A stretch of DNA of 14,824 nt from CAYJEQ01 sp964369235 (GCA_964369235.1 CAYJEQ010000066.1:1-14824), one strand, 5' to 3'; numbered from the stretch's first letter, positions 1 through 7,099 are shown. Numbers and translations are program-made. The notes: generated by a model from the letters alone, not told the origin.

Positions 1-60
1 TTGCTTGGCTGTGGATCCGGCTGTGGATCGTTGCTTGGCTGTGGATCCGGCTGTGGATCT
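1..60. repeat. 30-bp tandem repeat, two copies, inside the secreted protein gene
   Basis: Bases 1-30 and 31-60 are identical apart from the last base (g versus t). On the minus strand each unit encodes DPQPDPQPSN. Within each unit the DPQP half-unit (GATCCACAGCC-like) is itself repeated. More copies may lie beyond the left edge. Confidence 0.9.
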
Positions 61-305
61 GGTTGCTGAGGTGCCGGGTCAGGGTCAGGGTCGCTTCCTC
101 CTTCATTACCTTGATCAGGAGTGTTATCCCCGTTCCCGCCGCTTGCTGCTGACTGGGATACTGAACTGCCGTCCCCTAGTTCAATAGAGGCGCTTGCAAT
201 CAGTGCTGTGTTAAAACTTGGTACTACTAGAGCTATTGCTAGTATCATACTCAAAATTCTTGTCTTAACACTAAAGAATCTGCTTGCCTTTTTGCTTTTT
301 GTCAT
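1..305 (-). CDS. Secreted protein with Asp-Pro-Gln-Pro repeats, N-terminal part (runs off left edge)
   Basis: Reading leftwards from 305 gives an open frame of 101 codons to the window edge. The N-terminus is basic (MTKSKKASRFFSVKTR), followed by a hydrophobic stretch (about residues 18-39) ending in IASA, which fits a Sec signal peptide. After it come a Ser/Gly/Asn-rich linker and a Pro/Asp/Gln tract with repeats of DPQPDPQPSN. I chose ATG at 305-303 because AAAGGAT lies at good spacing upstream; another in-frame ATG at 314 would have the AAAGG almost touching it. The protein is probably exported, and the repeat tract would act as a spacer to domains beyond the window. Function is not recognisable. 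Plus-strand open frames over this region (5-187, 121-432) are its shadows. Confidence 0.75.
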   Translation of the reverse strand, partial: MTKSKKASRFFSVKTRILSMILAIALVVPSFNTALIASASIELGDGSSVSQSAASGGNGDNTPDQGNEGGSDPDPDPAPQQPDPQPDPQPSNDPQPDPQPS

Positions 306-343
306 TGTGCTCATCCTTTCTATGTTTTTTCTCAAACTTATTC

Positions 344-375
344 AGGGGCTACTCCCCTACTGGATACTTTATCCA
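344..375 (-). promoter_or_regulatory. Two small hairpins in the 5' leader of the secreted protein gene
   Basis: Read on the minus strand, TGGATA-aag-TATCCA (375-361) is followed two bases later by AGGGG-agtag-CCCCT (358-344). Both lie between the candidate promoter (-10 at 395-400) and the start codon at 305. They could affect mRNA stability or translation. No known riboswitch class was recognised. Confidence 0.35.
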
Positions 376-394
376 TATTTTTTGATATGCACTT

Positions 395-423
395 ATTATA
401 CATCATTAGTCATTACATTGCAG
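395..423 (-). promoter_or_regulatory. Candidate promoter of the secreted protein gene
   Basis: On the minus strand a perfect TATAAT (400-395) sits 17 bp after a weak -35 (CTGCAA, 423-418). This would give a leader of about 80 nt. The -10 is good but the -35 matches at only three positions. Confidence 0.4.
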
Positions 424-625
424 TTACTTTGAGCATTTTTTATGATTTTTGTTTCATTTTTGACTTATTGCATAATTTCACCATACTAAAAATGGCTATT
501 TCTCATAAAAAACCTTGTTTCGAAACCGAAATGTAACAAAAAATAATATTACATTTGTAATTTTTATAAAGAACATTTAAAGGATTTTAAGTAGTTTGGG
601 GATTTTGGAATTTTATGCGAATAGC

Positions 626-663
626 AAGTTGCATAATAAAACAGTTAATTTATTATGCAACTT
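626..663. repeat. 15-bp stem-loop in the 306-925 intergenic region
   Basis: AAGTTGCATAATAAA (626-640) is perfectly complementary to TTTATTATGCAACTT (649-663) around an 8-base loop. No gene ends next to it, so it is not an obvious terminator. The rest of the 620-bp gap is AT-rich and shows only the promoters of the flanking genes and a small inverted repeat ATTACA-tt-TGTAAT at 548-561. Confidence 0.6.
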
Positions 664-853
664 AACTGCAATTATTAATAATTTATGAATAACCGAAAAA
701 ATATTTTTTGAACATATGTAACTATATAGCATTTTCAGTAACTTTTTTTAAATATTCTAAATTTGAAATGTAAGGTTTTTCCACTTAATTCCAGCATAAA
801 AAACTGGATTATCTATATTTTTACAAAACCAAGATAAATTTACCATTTATTAC

Positions 854-882
854 TATACAATCTAGATTTTTTCTACTATAAT
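854..882 (+). promoter_or_regulatory. Promoter of the glycosyltransferase-methyltransferase gene
   Basis: TATACA (854-859) and a perfect TATAAT (877-882) are separated by 17 bp. The start codon at 926 lies about 37 bp after the predicted transcription start. Confidence 0.55.
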
Positions 883-925
883 ATTAGGTATAACACTAAA
901 ATATTGCTAGATTGAGGTGACTACT

Positions 926-3313
926 ATGGCTAGATGTATTTTTTACACAGAGATTACAGGTGATTGTAGCTTTCTAGATAAATCTAAAGACTCCCTCCTA
1001 TCACAAAGTTATACAGATTGGGTTTGGTACATTATTGATAAAAGCAGCGACTGCCTTTGTTGGGATCAGATTAATAGCTATTCGCAGGAGGACTCTCGTA
1101 TTATCCCTGTAAAAAGCAGCCCCCATTCCGACTATGCTGTTAACTGGCTGGACGCTATTTCAGCCCAAAAAGACCCTGAGTATATGGCGTGGATTAACTG
1201 TGGCGATATGTATCACAAGGATTTTTTAAGTGAGATGGTAAACTTCTCCCTTGAAAATGGGCTGGATATTGCAGGTTGTGGCAGTAATTATACCGATGGA
1301 TATAGTGGGGATTTTCTTTTCTCACGAAGTATCCCCTCTATTATAATAGAAAATCCCAACCAAGTAGCTACCCACTACCCTCATTACCATCAATTTATGA
1401 GAAATTTATGGGGCAAGCTTTATAAAATCTCTGCTATTGTTGATTGGGACATCGGCTTAATTCCCAGTAGTTTTCTACAGGCACAGGAGGCTATGGCTAC
1501 CATAATCTTTAACTGTGGTAAAAGGGTAGGTTTTAACTCTACCATCCTCCATGACCACTATATATATAGTACCCCTTTACAGATTGCAACAGAGGATATA
1601 TTCGCCTATGATGAGTTTATCTATAATCTTAATAAGGATTATTTAATAAATCACTGCCAAAGTATCCCCCCTAACTGTTTATACTATATTAATGAACTTC
1701 ACCTTAATCTACTGCAAAATAGCCTAGATTATATTATCCACTCAACCACCTCCAACAGTGATAAAATCCACCTAATTACAAAGCTATCAAAGCTCGACTT
1801 TATAGAAAATCTACCCACCTATCACAATAACTCTAGCTTTCACCAGTTATCCCCTTTAATAGATAAGCTTTTTACCACCTGTCTTGATTACCTATTAGAG
1901 GTGGACACTGTGGATAGTGACATTTTACTGGATTACTGTAGTGCTGGAGTATTTTTCTCCCAGGGCAATGAGGATTATAGGGATTATTTTAATAGTATTG
2001 CCCTAGATAGCACCCATCTTCCAGAATGCCCTATTAATAATGCACCATTAAATGAGGAAATCCCCCCTATAGCTCATGAGCCTTTAGCAGAAATCATCAC
2101 ACTTCTTTCCAACTGTAGCAAAGCTACTCAGTTTTCCCCAGAGTTATGGGAAACTGTTAATAACCTAAGCCATAAACTAATCCAGTTAGTAGGTAATGAA
2201 AATACTGTAGCACAACACCACAGGGATTTACAGGAAACCACCCCTAACCCTAATTATTTTATGGAATTATATCCCATTTGGTTACTAAATATTAACCTTA
2301 CTCTAGGAAAAAACCTTACAAAGGATTGCTCTAAGTCCACAGCCCTTAGCTATATTAATTATATAAAGGATAATAATATTACCTATAATGAGCTCTACAC
2401 TGTAATAGAGGACTGGCTACAGCATAATAGCCAGCTATACCCTAGGGAAATTTTCGATATAGCCTATAGCTTTATTAAAGCTAACCCCAGTTTATCAGCT
2501 ATAACTAAACTACACCCTCACTATATATATAATGATAAAACTGAGTTTATCCCTAGAATTTCCTGTCCTATCTGTGGTGGAAGTGGCTCTCCTTACGCCA
2601 CAGCCTTTACCTATAAAGATATGGATTTTACCAGTGAGGATATACCTATTAATCTATGGCTGGCTTGTGGCAGTTGTGGTGATACCTATAAAATCTACCA
2701 CAATCCCCAGAGCAAAGAGGATACTTACAGTAAAATAACACCTATTAACCCTCTAGCCACCTCTCCCATTAATAACCACCATAACCTACTTAGATATGCT
2801 AGTCTGCTAGAGCAGATTTGCCACCATACCAGTGGGGATAATCTGCTTACTTTAGGGGTAGGCAGTGGTGAATTACTAGCAGTAGCTATGGAATTTGGTT
2901 TAGCTGTAGAAGCAGTAGAGCCTAATAACCACACTGGCCAGTCTATTAGCGATATACTAAATATAGATATAAACTGCTGTAATTTAGATAATCTACATCA
3001 CAGTGGTAGTTACTCTATAATAGTGGCTGAGGATATTATCCATACACTAAACAGCCCTAATGAAACACTTAGTAAAATACACAGCCTACTTAAAGATGAT
3101 GGGGTATTATGGCTTTCTACTGCTAATTATAATAGTGGTTATAGTCGCATGACCAAGCAGTACAGCCCTATATGGAATAGCTCCAGTAGTCAGGTTTGCT
3201 ACTCTTATACAGGACTTGCCGAGCTACTTAAATCAGCAGGGTTTATGGTGGTGGACTACAAACTATCCCAGCAAAAACCCTCCTATATGGAGCTTATTAT
3301 TAAGAAGGTATAG
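926..3313 (+). CDS. GT2-like glycosyltransferase / zinc ribbon / SAM methyltransferase fusion protein
   Basis: The 795-residue protein has three recognisable parts. Residues about 15-215 resemble a GT-A (GT2 family) glycosyltransferase: SLLSQSYTDWVWYIID near the start, a WINCGD segment (89-94) where a DxD-containing motif is expected, and NLWGKLYK (about 160-167). A helical middle region has no recognised fold. Residues 547-584 carry a zinc ribbon (C547-x2-C550 ... C581-x2-C584). The C-terminus (from about 620) is a class I methyltransferase with motif I LGVGSGELL (643-651) and acidic E665 ending the second strand. I chose ATG 926 over GTG 917 because GAGGTGA (914-920) is an ideally spaced ribosome binding site that overlaps the GTG. 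It stands alone between a promoter and a terminator. A role in modifying a surface glycan or glycoprotein is inferred only. The missing canonical DxD leaves transferase activity doubtful. Confidence 0.8.
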   Translation: MARCIFYTEITGDCSFLDKSKDSLLSQSYTDWVWYIIDKSSDCLCWDQINSYSQEDSRIIPVKSSPHSDYAVNWLDAISAQKDPEYMAWINCGDMYHKDFLSEMVNFSLENGLDIAGCGSNYTDGYSGDFLFSRSIPSIIIENPNQVATHYPHYHQFMRNLWGKLYKISAIVDWDIGLIPSSFLQAQEAMATIIFNCGKRVGFNSTILHDHYIYSTPLQIATEDIFAYDEFIYNLNKDYLINHCQSIPPNCLYYINELHLNLLQNSLDYIIHSTTSNSDKIHLITKLSKLDFIENLPTYHNNSSFHQLSPLIDKLFTTCLDYLLEVDTVDSDILLDYCSAGVFFSQGNEDYRDYFNSIALDSTHLPECPINNAPLNEEIPPIAHEPLAEIITLLSNCSKATQFSPELWETVNNLSHKLIQLVGNENTVAQHHRDLQETTPNPNYFMELYPIWLLNINLTLGKNLTKDCSKSTALSYINYIKDNNITYNELYTVIEDWLQHNSQLYPREIFDIAYSFIKANPSLSAITKLHPHYIYNDKTEFIPRISCPICGGSGSPYATAFTYKDMDFTSEDIPINLWLACGSCGDTYKIYHNPQSKEDTYSKITPINPLATSPINNHHNLLRYASLLEQICHHTSGDNLLTLGVGSGELLAVAMEFGLAVEAVEPNNHTGQSISDILNIDINCCNLDNLHHSGSYSIIVAEDIIHTLNSPNETLSKIHSLLKDDGVLWLSTANYNSGYSRMTKQYSPIWNSSSSQVCYSYTGLAELLKSAGFMVVDYKLSQQKPSYMELIIKKV

Positions 3314-3369
3314 TAATGTAAACCTTTCTAGAAATAAAAAGGTTCTATATCAATTAATAAATAACCAAT

Positions 3370-3418
3370 AAAAACAAGGTGTCCTCCTTGCAGTTAGCAC
3401 AGGGGACACCTTGTTTTT
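3370..3418. terminator. Bidirectional rho-independent terminator
   Basis: AAAACAAGGTGTCC (3371-3384) pairs perfectly with GGACACCTTGTTTT (3404-3417). A-rich and T-rich tracts on the two sides make it work in both directions. It sits between the convergent ends of the fusion gene (3313) and the HxlR gene (3440). Confidence 0.9.
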
Positions 3419-3439
3419 GCTTTATAATAGATATAATAT

Positions 3440-3790
3440 TTAGTCAACACATTGGGGATTGGTAATCTCAAATCGCCCATTATTATTTTCCTCTCCCCAC
3501 TGGCACATTAAATCAAGTATGGGAAATAGTGTTCTGCCTAACTGGGTAGCAGAATATTCCACCCTAGGAGGTATCTCGCTAAAGGCTTCCCTTATTATTA
3601 ATCCATCTGCTTCTAACTCTCTAAGCTGATTTGTAAGGGTTTTTTGGGATACCTGAGTAACAGCAGCCATTAAATCCTTAAATCTCATAGTGCCATCTTC
3701 AATAAGTATATATAAGATAAGTGGTTTGCATTTACCACCTATCATTTTTAGTGTAATTTCTATCTCAGAATTAACCTGTATTTTTTCCAT
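3440..3790 (-). CDS. HxlR-family winged-helix transcriptional regulator
   Basis: The protein has 116 residues, the usual length for HxlR/MarR-like small regulators. It begins with the family signature region (EITLKMIGGKCKPLILYIL, residues 11-29). The helix-turn-helix spans about 42-65 (VSQKTLTNQLRELEADGLI) and the wing carries PPRVEYSATQLGRTL. In most family members the signature reads GGKW; here Trp is replaced by Cys21, and Cys94 and Cys114 are further cysteines. Several HxlR proteins (for example HypR) are redox sensors, so thiol sensing is possible but unproven. AGGAGG (3802-3797) lies six bases upstream of the ATG. It diverges from the adjacent short-chain dehydrogenase gene, which it probably controls along with itself. 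Confidence 0.9.
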   Translation of the reverse strand: MEKIQVNSEIEITLKMIGGKCKPLILYILIEDGTMRFKDLMAAVTQVSQKTLTNQLRELEADGLIIREAFSEIPPRVEYSATQLGRTLFPILDLMCQWGEENNNGRFEITNPQCVD

Positions 3791-3830
3791 TAGTTACCTC
3801 CTCTACCCTAAGGGTATAAAATGTGTCTTA

Positions 3831-3859
3831 TTGACTTAATATGTAATGGGTTATATAAT
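3831..3859 (+). promoter_or_regulatory. Promoter of the short-chain dehydrogenase gene
   Basis: TTGACT (3831-3836) and TATAAT (3854-3859) are separated by exactly 17 bp. Its -35 region (TATTGACTT, 3829-3837) is repeated in inverted orientation at 3900-3908, where it forms the -35 of the HxlR promoter. This symmetry makes these two sites candidate operators for HxlR. Confidence 0.75.
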
Positions 3860-3877
3860 AATTTTAGCTATTACAGT

Positions 3878-3906
3878 ATTTTATACTATAATAATAAAAA
3901 AGTCAA
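3878..3906 (-). promoter_or_regulatory. Promoter of the HxlR gene
   Basis: On the minus strand TTGACT (3906-3901) is followed after 17 bp by TAAAAT (3883-3878). The predicted start, near 3871, lies only a few bases beyond the predicted start of the opposing promoter, so the two promoters overlap face to face. Confidence 0.6.
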
Positions 3907-3939
3907 TATATGTCCAAAATGGAAAGGTAGGATTATAAA

Positions 3940-4662
3940 ATGAAAAAATTAGTTGTTATTACAGGTGCCAGCTCAGGTTTTGGTAAGACTTTAGCAGAGA
4001 TGTTAAGTGCAGATGGTTATCCACTGCTACTTCTAGCTAGAAGAATAGAGTTACTAGAGGCTATGAAGCTACCTAATACTATCTGCAAACAGGTAGATGT
4101 TACAGATAAATCCCAGTTTGAAGCTGCTGTAAGAGAAGCAGAGGAAAAATACGGTAAAACCGACCTAATAGTTAATAACGCAGGTGTTATGCTACTAGGT
4201 AACCTAGAAACACAGAATCCTATAGAGTGGCAGAAAATGCTAGATGTTAATGTAATGGGTGTTATGAATGGTATGCAGATTGTAATGAATGACATGAAGG
4301 AAAGAAATAGTGGTACTATTATCAATCTATCTTCCATTGCTGGGGTAAAACCTTTTGGCAATCATGCAGCTTACTGCGCATCTAAATACGGTGTAGTAGG
4401 TCTATCAGAGGTAGCAAGAATGGAGCTTTCCTCTTATAATGTAAGAGTTATGAGAATCTGCCCAGGTGCAGTAGCTACAGAGCTACTAGGTCATACCACC
4501 AGTGACGCAATTAAAGATGGCTACAATCAGTGGAAGGAAAGCGTTGGTGCTAATAGCATTACAGCAGAAGATGTTGCTAAAACTATTAAATTTGCCTACG
4601 AACTACCACAGGGTGTAAACCTAAGAGAAATCCAAATCGCCGATACTAAACAGGACGCATAA
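3940..4662 (+). CDS. Classical short-chain dehydrogenase/reductase (SDR), NADP-preferring
   Basis: The 240-residue protein has every hallmark of a classical SDR: nucleotide-binding TGASSGFG (8-15), NNAG (79-82), catalytic Asn104, Ser132, Tyr145 and Lys149 (YCASK), and PG at 175-176. The two arginines after strand 2 (ARR, 33-35) suggest NADP(H) preference. It resembles the YdfG-like branch, which reduces small 3-hydroxy or carbonyl compounds, but the substrate cannot be read from sequence. A GGTAGGA ribosome binding site (3926-3932) precedes the ATG. The gene diverges from an HxlR regulator, a common arrangement for inducible detoxification oxidoreductases, and ends at its own terminator. Confidence 0.93.
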   Translation: MKKLVVITGASSGFGKTLAEMLSADGYPLLLLARRIELLEAMKLPNTICKQVDVTDKSQFEAAVREAEEKYGKTDLIVNNAGVMLLGNLETQNPIEWQKMLDVNVMGVMNGMQIVMNDMKERNSGTIINLSSIAGVKPFGNHAAYCASKYGVVGLSEVARMELSSYNVRVMRICPGAVATELLGHTTSDAIKDGYNQWKESVGANSITAEDVAKTIKFAYELPQGVNLREIQIADTKQDA

Positions 4663-4683
4663 TACGATAATAATGCAAAAAAA

Positions 4684-4721
4684 TAACCACATTAGCTCAC
4701 AGCTAATGTGGTTACATTTTT
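4684..4721 (+). terminator. Terminator of the dehydrogenase gene
   Basis: TAACCACATTAGCT (4684-4697) pairs perfectly with AGCTAATGTGGTTA (4701-4714) around a 3-base loop, followed by cattttta. It lies 21 bp after the stop codon. Confidence 0.9.
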
Positions 4722-4841
4722 ATCCTATTACTCATAATATTATTCTCCATGTTTTATTCTAATTTTATCTACCTTATTTTCACAAACAATTTTACCTAAT
4801 GGGTAATTTATTTGTTTTCTATTGCTTATGAGTATGTATTC

Positions 4842-5198
4842 TTATTTAACAATAAATTTTTTTAAAATCTCAAGATAATCCCCTATAACCTTCATATCTG
4901 TTATATTTAATATAAAATCCCAAACACTATGGATATTAAATTCACAACCAGTTTTTTCAACTATGAACTCCCATAGCATTTTAATAAGTAGCTTCCACAG
5001 CATTTTGGCAAGTGACTTCCACAGTTTTTTTCTTTGTTTAAAAAGCTTTTCAAAAATAGGTTTAGGCTTTTTCCTTTTTTGCACCTTTGTACCTGCTAGT
5101 TGTATATACTTGTCCTTGTTTAATTCTAATAAAAAGCACCAAGTTTTTTCCACCTCCTTTCCTATGGTCTTTTTCTGCTGAATAAATAAAATATTCAT
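4842..5198 (-). CDS. Small basic protein of unknown function with Trp/Lys octad repeats
   Basis: The 118-residue protein is not recognised. Residues 38-57 are strongly basic (KVQKRKKPKP then FKQRKK). Residues 58-81 hold three consecutive 8-residue repeats: KLWKSLAK, MLWKLLIK, MLWEFIVE. These would give an amphipathic or membrane-seeking helix, with a second hydrophobic helix at the C-terminus. There is no signal peptide. AAGGAG (5212-5207) lies eight bases before the ATG, so it is very likely translated; the plus-strand frame at 4963-5181 is a shadow. The gene stands alone, and its upstream region contains a palindrome (5254-5272) and duplicated AT-rich DNA. A nucleic-acid- or membrane-binding role is only a guess from charge and hydrophobicity. 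Confidence 0.65.
   Translation of the reverse strand: MNILFIQQKKTIGKEVEKTWCFLLELNKDKYIQLAGTKVQKRKKPKPIFEKLFKQRKKLWKSLAKMLWKLLIKMLWEFIVEKTGCEFNIHSVWDFILNITDMKVIGDYLEILKKFIVK
4956..5027 (-). repeat. Three 24-bp coding repeats
   Basis: Units at 5027-5004, 5003-4980 and 4979-4956 encode KLWKSLAK, MLWKLLIK and MLWEFIVE. The first two share a CTGTGGAAG core and similar flanks; the third is more diverged. The pattern indicates internal duplication within the gene. Confidence 0.7.
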
Positions 5199-5244
5199 AG
5201 TAGTTTCTCCTTAATAAATATAATGTGTATTGGCGTTTTATATA

Positions 5245-5272
5245 ATTATACGATTTTTGACGAAGTCACAAA
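5245..5272 (-). promoter_or_regulatory. Candidate -10 box and overlapping palindromic operator upstream of the octad-repeat gene
   Basis: On the minus strand TATAAT (5250-5245) lies about 50 bp before the start codon. Just upstream is an imperfect palindrome TTTTTGAC-gaa-GTCACAAA (5254-5272), covering the spacer and -35 position. No good -35 exists at 17 bp; the best is TTGTGA at 15 bp. This would suit a regulated promoter. Confidence 0.35.
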
Positions 5273-5337
5273 TATCATGAGCTCTTTAAAAGACGCACAA
5301 ATCTCGCCCACTTACATGCCTGTGCTTACATCTCTCT

Positions 5338-5480
5338 CCGTTATAATTATATATATATATATATTATAAGATAATTGAGTAGAATTTAGTTTACAACATA
5401 AAAAAGCCTACACCTATCGCCGTTATGATATATATATAGTATAAGATAATGCGAGTGCCTACAAATTAATAAAGCCTACA
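5338..5480. repeat. Imperfect tandem duplication with AT dinucleotide runs
   Basis: Unit 1 (5338-5412) and unit 2 (5420-5480) share the same order of landmarks: CCGTTAT, an (AT)n run, ATAAGATAAT, GAG, TACAA, then AAAGCCTACA. The AT run is longer in unit 1. It fills the 325-bp gap between the octad-repeat gene and the lipoprotein gene. The final AAAGCCTACA of unit 2 is the start of the terminator stem at 5471. No gene was seen here. Confidence 0.6.
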
Positions 5481-5505
5481 TTGCAAATATTGCAATGTAG
5501 GCTTT
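5471..5505 (-). terminator. Stem-loop terminator of the lipoprotein gene
   Basis: A 16-bp perfect stem (5471-5486 with 5490-5505) closes a 3-base loop 17 bp past the lipoprotein stop codon. The following minus-strand tract (ttattaattt) is T-rich but interrupted. Confidence 0.75.
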
Positions 5506-5522
5506 TAATTATTCTATTTAAT

Positions 5523-6722
5523 TTACACCACTGGCTGAACCTTAATAGACAGTGCTAGATGATCTACTATAGTCTTAAACTCTGCTTTTGCCTCTGGGGT
5601 GATTTCTGCCCCACCTACAGGCACTAGGACTATATCAGTAAATAAGATGGAATAATCATCCTTCATATAGGCTATTTTAGCCTTTACTCCACCTTCTACA
5701 TCTGCATAACCTGTTGCTATGCCCTCTACATCACTGCCTAAGGTGCTAATTTCATAAGTTTCTGTTGTATATGCGCCGTTAATCTCTGATTCTAGTGCTT
5801 CTTGGCTTAGGGTTTTGTTACCCATTATCCAAGTTTGGGTATTTATAAAGTAACAGTAGCTATCCTCACCTATATTAATAACATTTCTGCCATTATGGCT
5901 TACTACAATAGACCCTAGGCTACCAATAGCACCTGTTGGCATTTCATAACTTAGTATGTAATCCTGTCCACCTAGATTAAACTCGGTGGTTTTAGTAATA
6001 AATTCACTATTACTTCCTGTATTCCACACATATCTTATACTGGTAATAAGCCCACTATTACGATCAATATTAATATTATATTCTTCCCCACTGGCAGATA
6101 CAGCATCATTACCTAAAAATAATATATCCGATTTTACAGGGTAGTTTAGGTATTTGTACTGTAGGCTGTCACCATGGCTTTGGCTGGCATCTATAGTTGG
6201 CTCGCCCCACATCTCAGTAAGATGGGACAGGCTCATCCCTACAGTTACCCCAGAAGGCAGAATTACATCACTACCTAGTAGTCCATACAGCTGGGTAATA
6301 GTACAATCCTCTAAAGAGGCTTTGCCCTCTGTAGTATTCTCAAACATCACTGTAAACTCTGTTGTACCTATGGTGAAATTGCCTACTTTCTGTGATTTAG
6401 CGTCCATAATATAGGTAGGGGATAGGTCTGCATCTAACACTGCACCTGCTTCTATTAGTGTATCGTAGGTAAGAGGTAGCTCTATTAGAGTATTACCCAC
6501 CTGTATTACATGATCAAAAGCCACTGCTTCTAGTATCTCTGGGGAAGCTACATATTCCTCTATCTCAGGCTCACTTGCTTCCTGTGAGTTTTGCTCCTGT
6601 GAAACTTCCTGACTAGCTGTGCTACTTGGTGTTTCTACCGGTGTAGATGAGGCTGGGCTACTGCCACAGGCAGAAAGCATTAATGCTGATAATATTAGCC
6701 CTGCTATTAGAGTTTTTTTCAT
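5523..6722 (-). CDS. Lipoprotein of unknown function
   Basis: The 399-residue protein starts with a lipoprotein signal peptide (MKKTLIAGLILSALMLSACG). The lipobox LSAC puts the lipidated cysteine at position 19, so the mature protein should be anchored to the outer face of the membrane. Residues 20-57 are a Ser/Glu/Pro/Thr-rich linker. The remaining ~340 residues look like a compact beta-rich extracellular domain; VGMSLSHLTEMWGEPT (161-176) resembles a short motif seen in other surface lipoproteins. No catalytic motif was recognised. AAAGGA upstream of the ATG has a longish 11-base spacing. Promoter and terminator mark it as a single-gene unit. It diverges from the two-component system but shows no copy of that system's operator. 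Confidence 0.85.
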   Translation of the reverse strand: MKKTLIAGLILSALMLSACGSSPASSTPVETPSSTASQEVSQEQNSQEASEPEIEEYVASPEILEAVAFDHVIQVGNTLIELPLTYDTLIEAGAVLDADLSPTYIMDAKSQKVGNFTIGTTEFTVMFENTTEGKASLEDCTITQLYGLLGSDVILPSGVTVGMSLSHLTEMWGEPTIDASQSHGDSLQYKYLNYPVKSDILFLGNDAVSASGEEYNINIDRNSGLITSIRYVWNTGSNSEFITKTTEFNLGGQDYILSYEMPTGAIGSLGSIVVSHNGRNVINIGEDSYCYFINTQTWIMGNKTLSQEALESEINGAYTTETYEISTLGSDVEGIATGYADVEGGVKAKIAYMKDDYSILFTDIVLVPVGGAEITPEAKAEFKTIVDHLALSIKVQPVV

Positions 6723-6786
6723 TAATAATACCGTCCTTTGTTGTGTTTTTACAATATCAATCGCTGTCTGTATTTACCAATTTAAC

Positions 6787-6815
6787 ATTCTACCATAAAG
6801 TTTTTTATATTGCAA
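6787..6815 (-). promoter_or_regulatory. Promoter of the lipoprotein gene
   Basis: On the minus strand TTGCAA (6815-6810) and TAGAAT (6792-6787) are 17 bp apart. The leader to the ATG at 6722 would be about 58 nt. Confidence 0.55.
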
Positions 6816-6885
6816 ATTCCATTGCCTAGACTCCCTTTATTTGCTATACTTTCATATATGAGGTAAGGATTAATGGATAATTTAA

Positions 6886-7096
6886 TGCTTACTGAATAAC
6901 TGTGTGCTTAGCACACAGTTATAGGTCGCCACAATATTGTGGCGATTTAACCTCAAAACAATGGTGTTTTGAGGGTTATAAATGAATTCAGAGTGCAAAG
7001 TTTTTATAATAATGGATTAAAAACTTTGCACCCTGAAACACCCAAAAACATATTAAATAAACCTATAAGTATGTTTTTGGGTTGTTCAGCAGGCTT
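6886..7096 (-). mobile_element. MITE-like multi-hairpin element, copy A (shortened, inverted)
   Basis: This 211-bp segment is the reverse complement of the elements at 11126 and 14579, with the same outer ends (TGCTTACTGAATAAC ... GTTGTTCAGCAGGCTT). It lacks about 37 bp: hairpin 3 and the following conserved single-stranded stretch. An 8-bp direct repeat TAATTTAA flanks it at 6878-6885 and 7097-7104, as expected for a target-site duplication. There is no open reading frame, so any movement would need a transposase supplied elsewhere. The right-hand duplication overlaps the first half-site of the response regulator operator. Confidence 0.85.
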
Positions 7097-7099
7097 TAA

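Noticed and set aside
361..375. Leader hairpins of the first gene as a known riboswitch
   Set aside because: The stems are only 5-6 bp and none of the conserved cores I know of (c-di-GMP, preQ1, fluoride) is visible.
5..432. Two plus-strand open frames (5-187 and 121-432)
   Set aside because: They are opposite the secreted protein gene, which has a signal peptide, coding repeats and a good ribosome binding site on the minus strand.
917..925. GTG at 917 as the start of the fusion gene
   Set aside because: It overlaps the GAGGTGA ribosome binding site that serves ATG 926.
4017..4361. Minus-strand open frame inside the dehydrogenase gene
   Set aside because: It is a shadow of a fully conserved SDR gene. 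The same applies to frames at 2532-2738, 2725-2934, 4963-5181, 6154-6414, 6647-6829, 8369-8755 and 10313-10513.
5504..5522. Another TTTAAT pair as a third operator of the two-component system
   Set aside because: The spacing is 13 bp rather than 11, it lies at the 3' end of the lipoprotein gene, and no -10 box follows at 10 bp.
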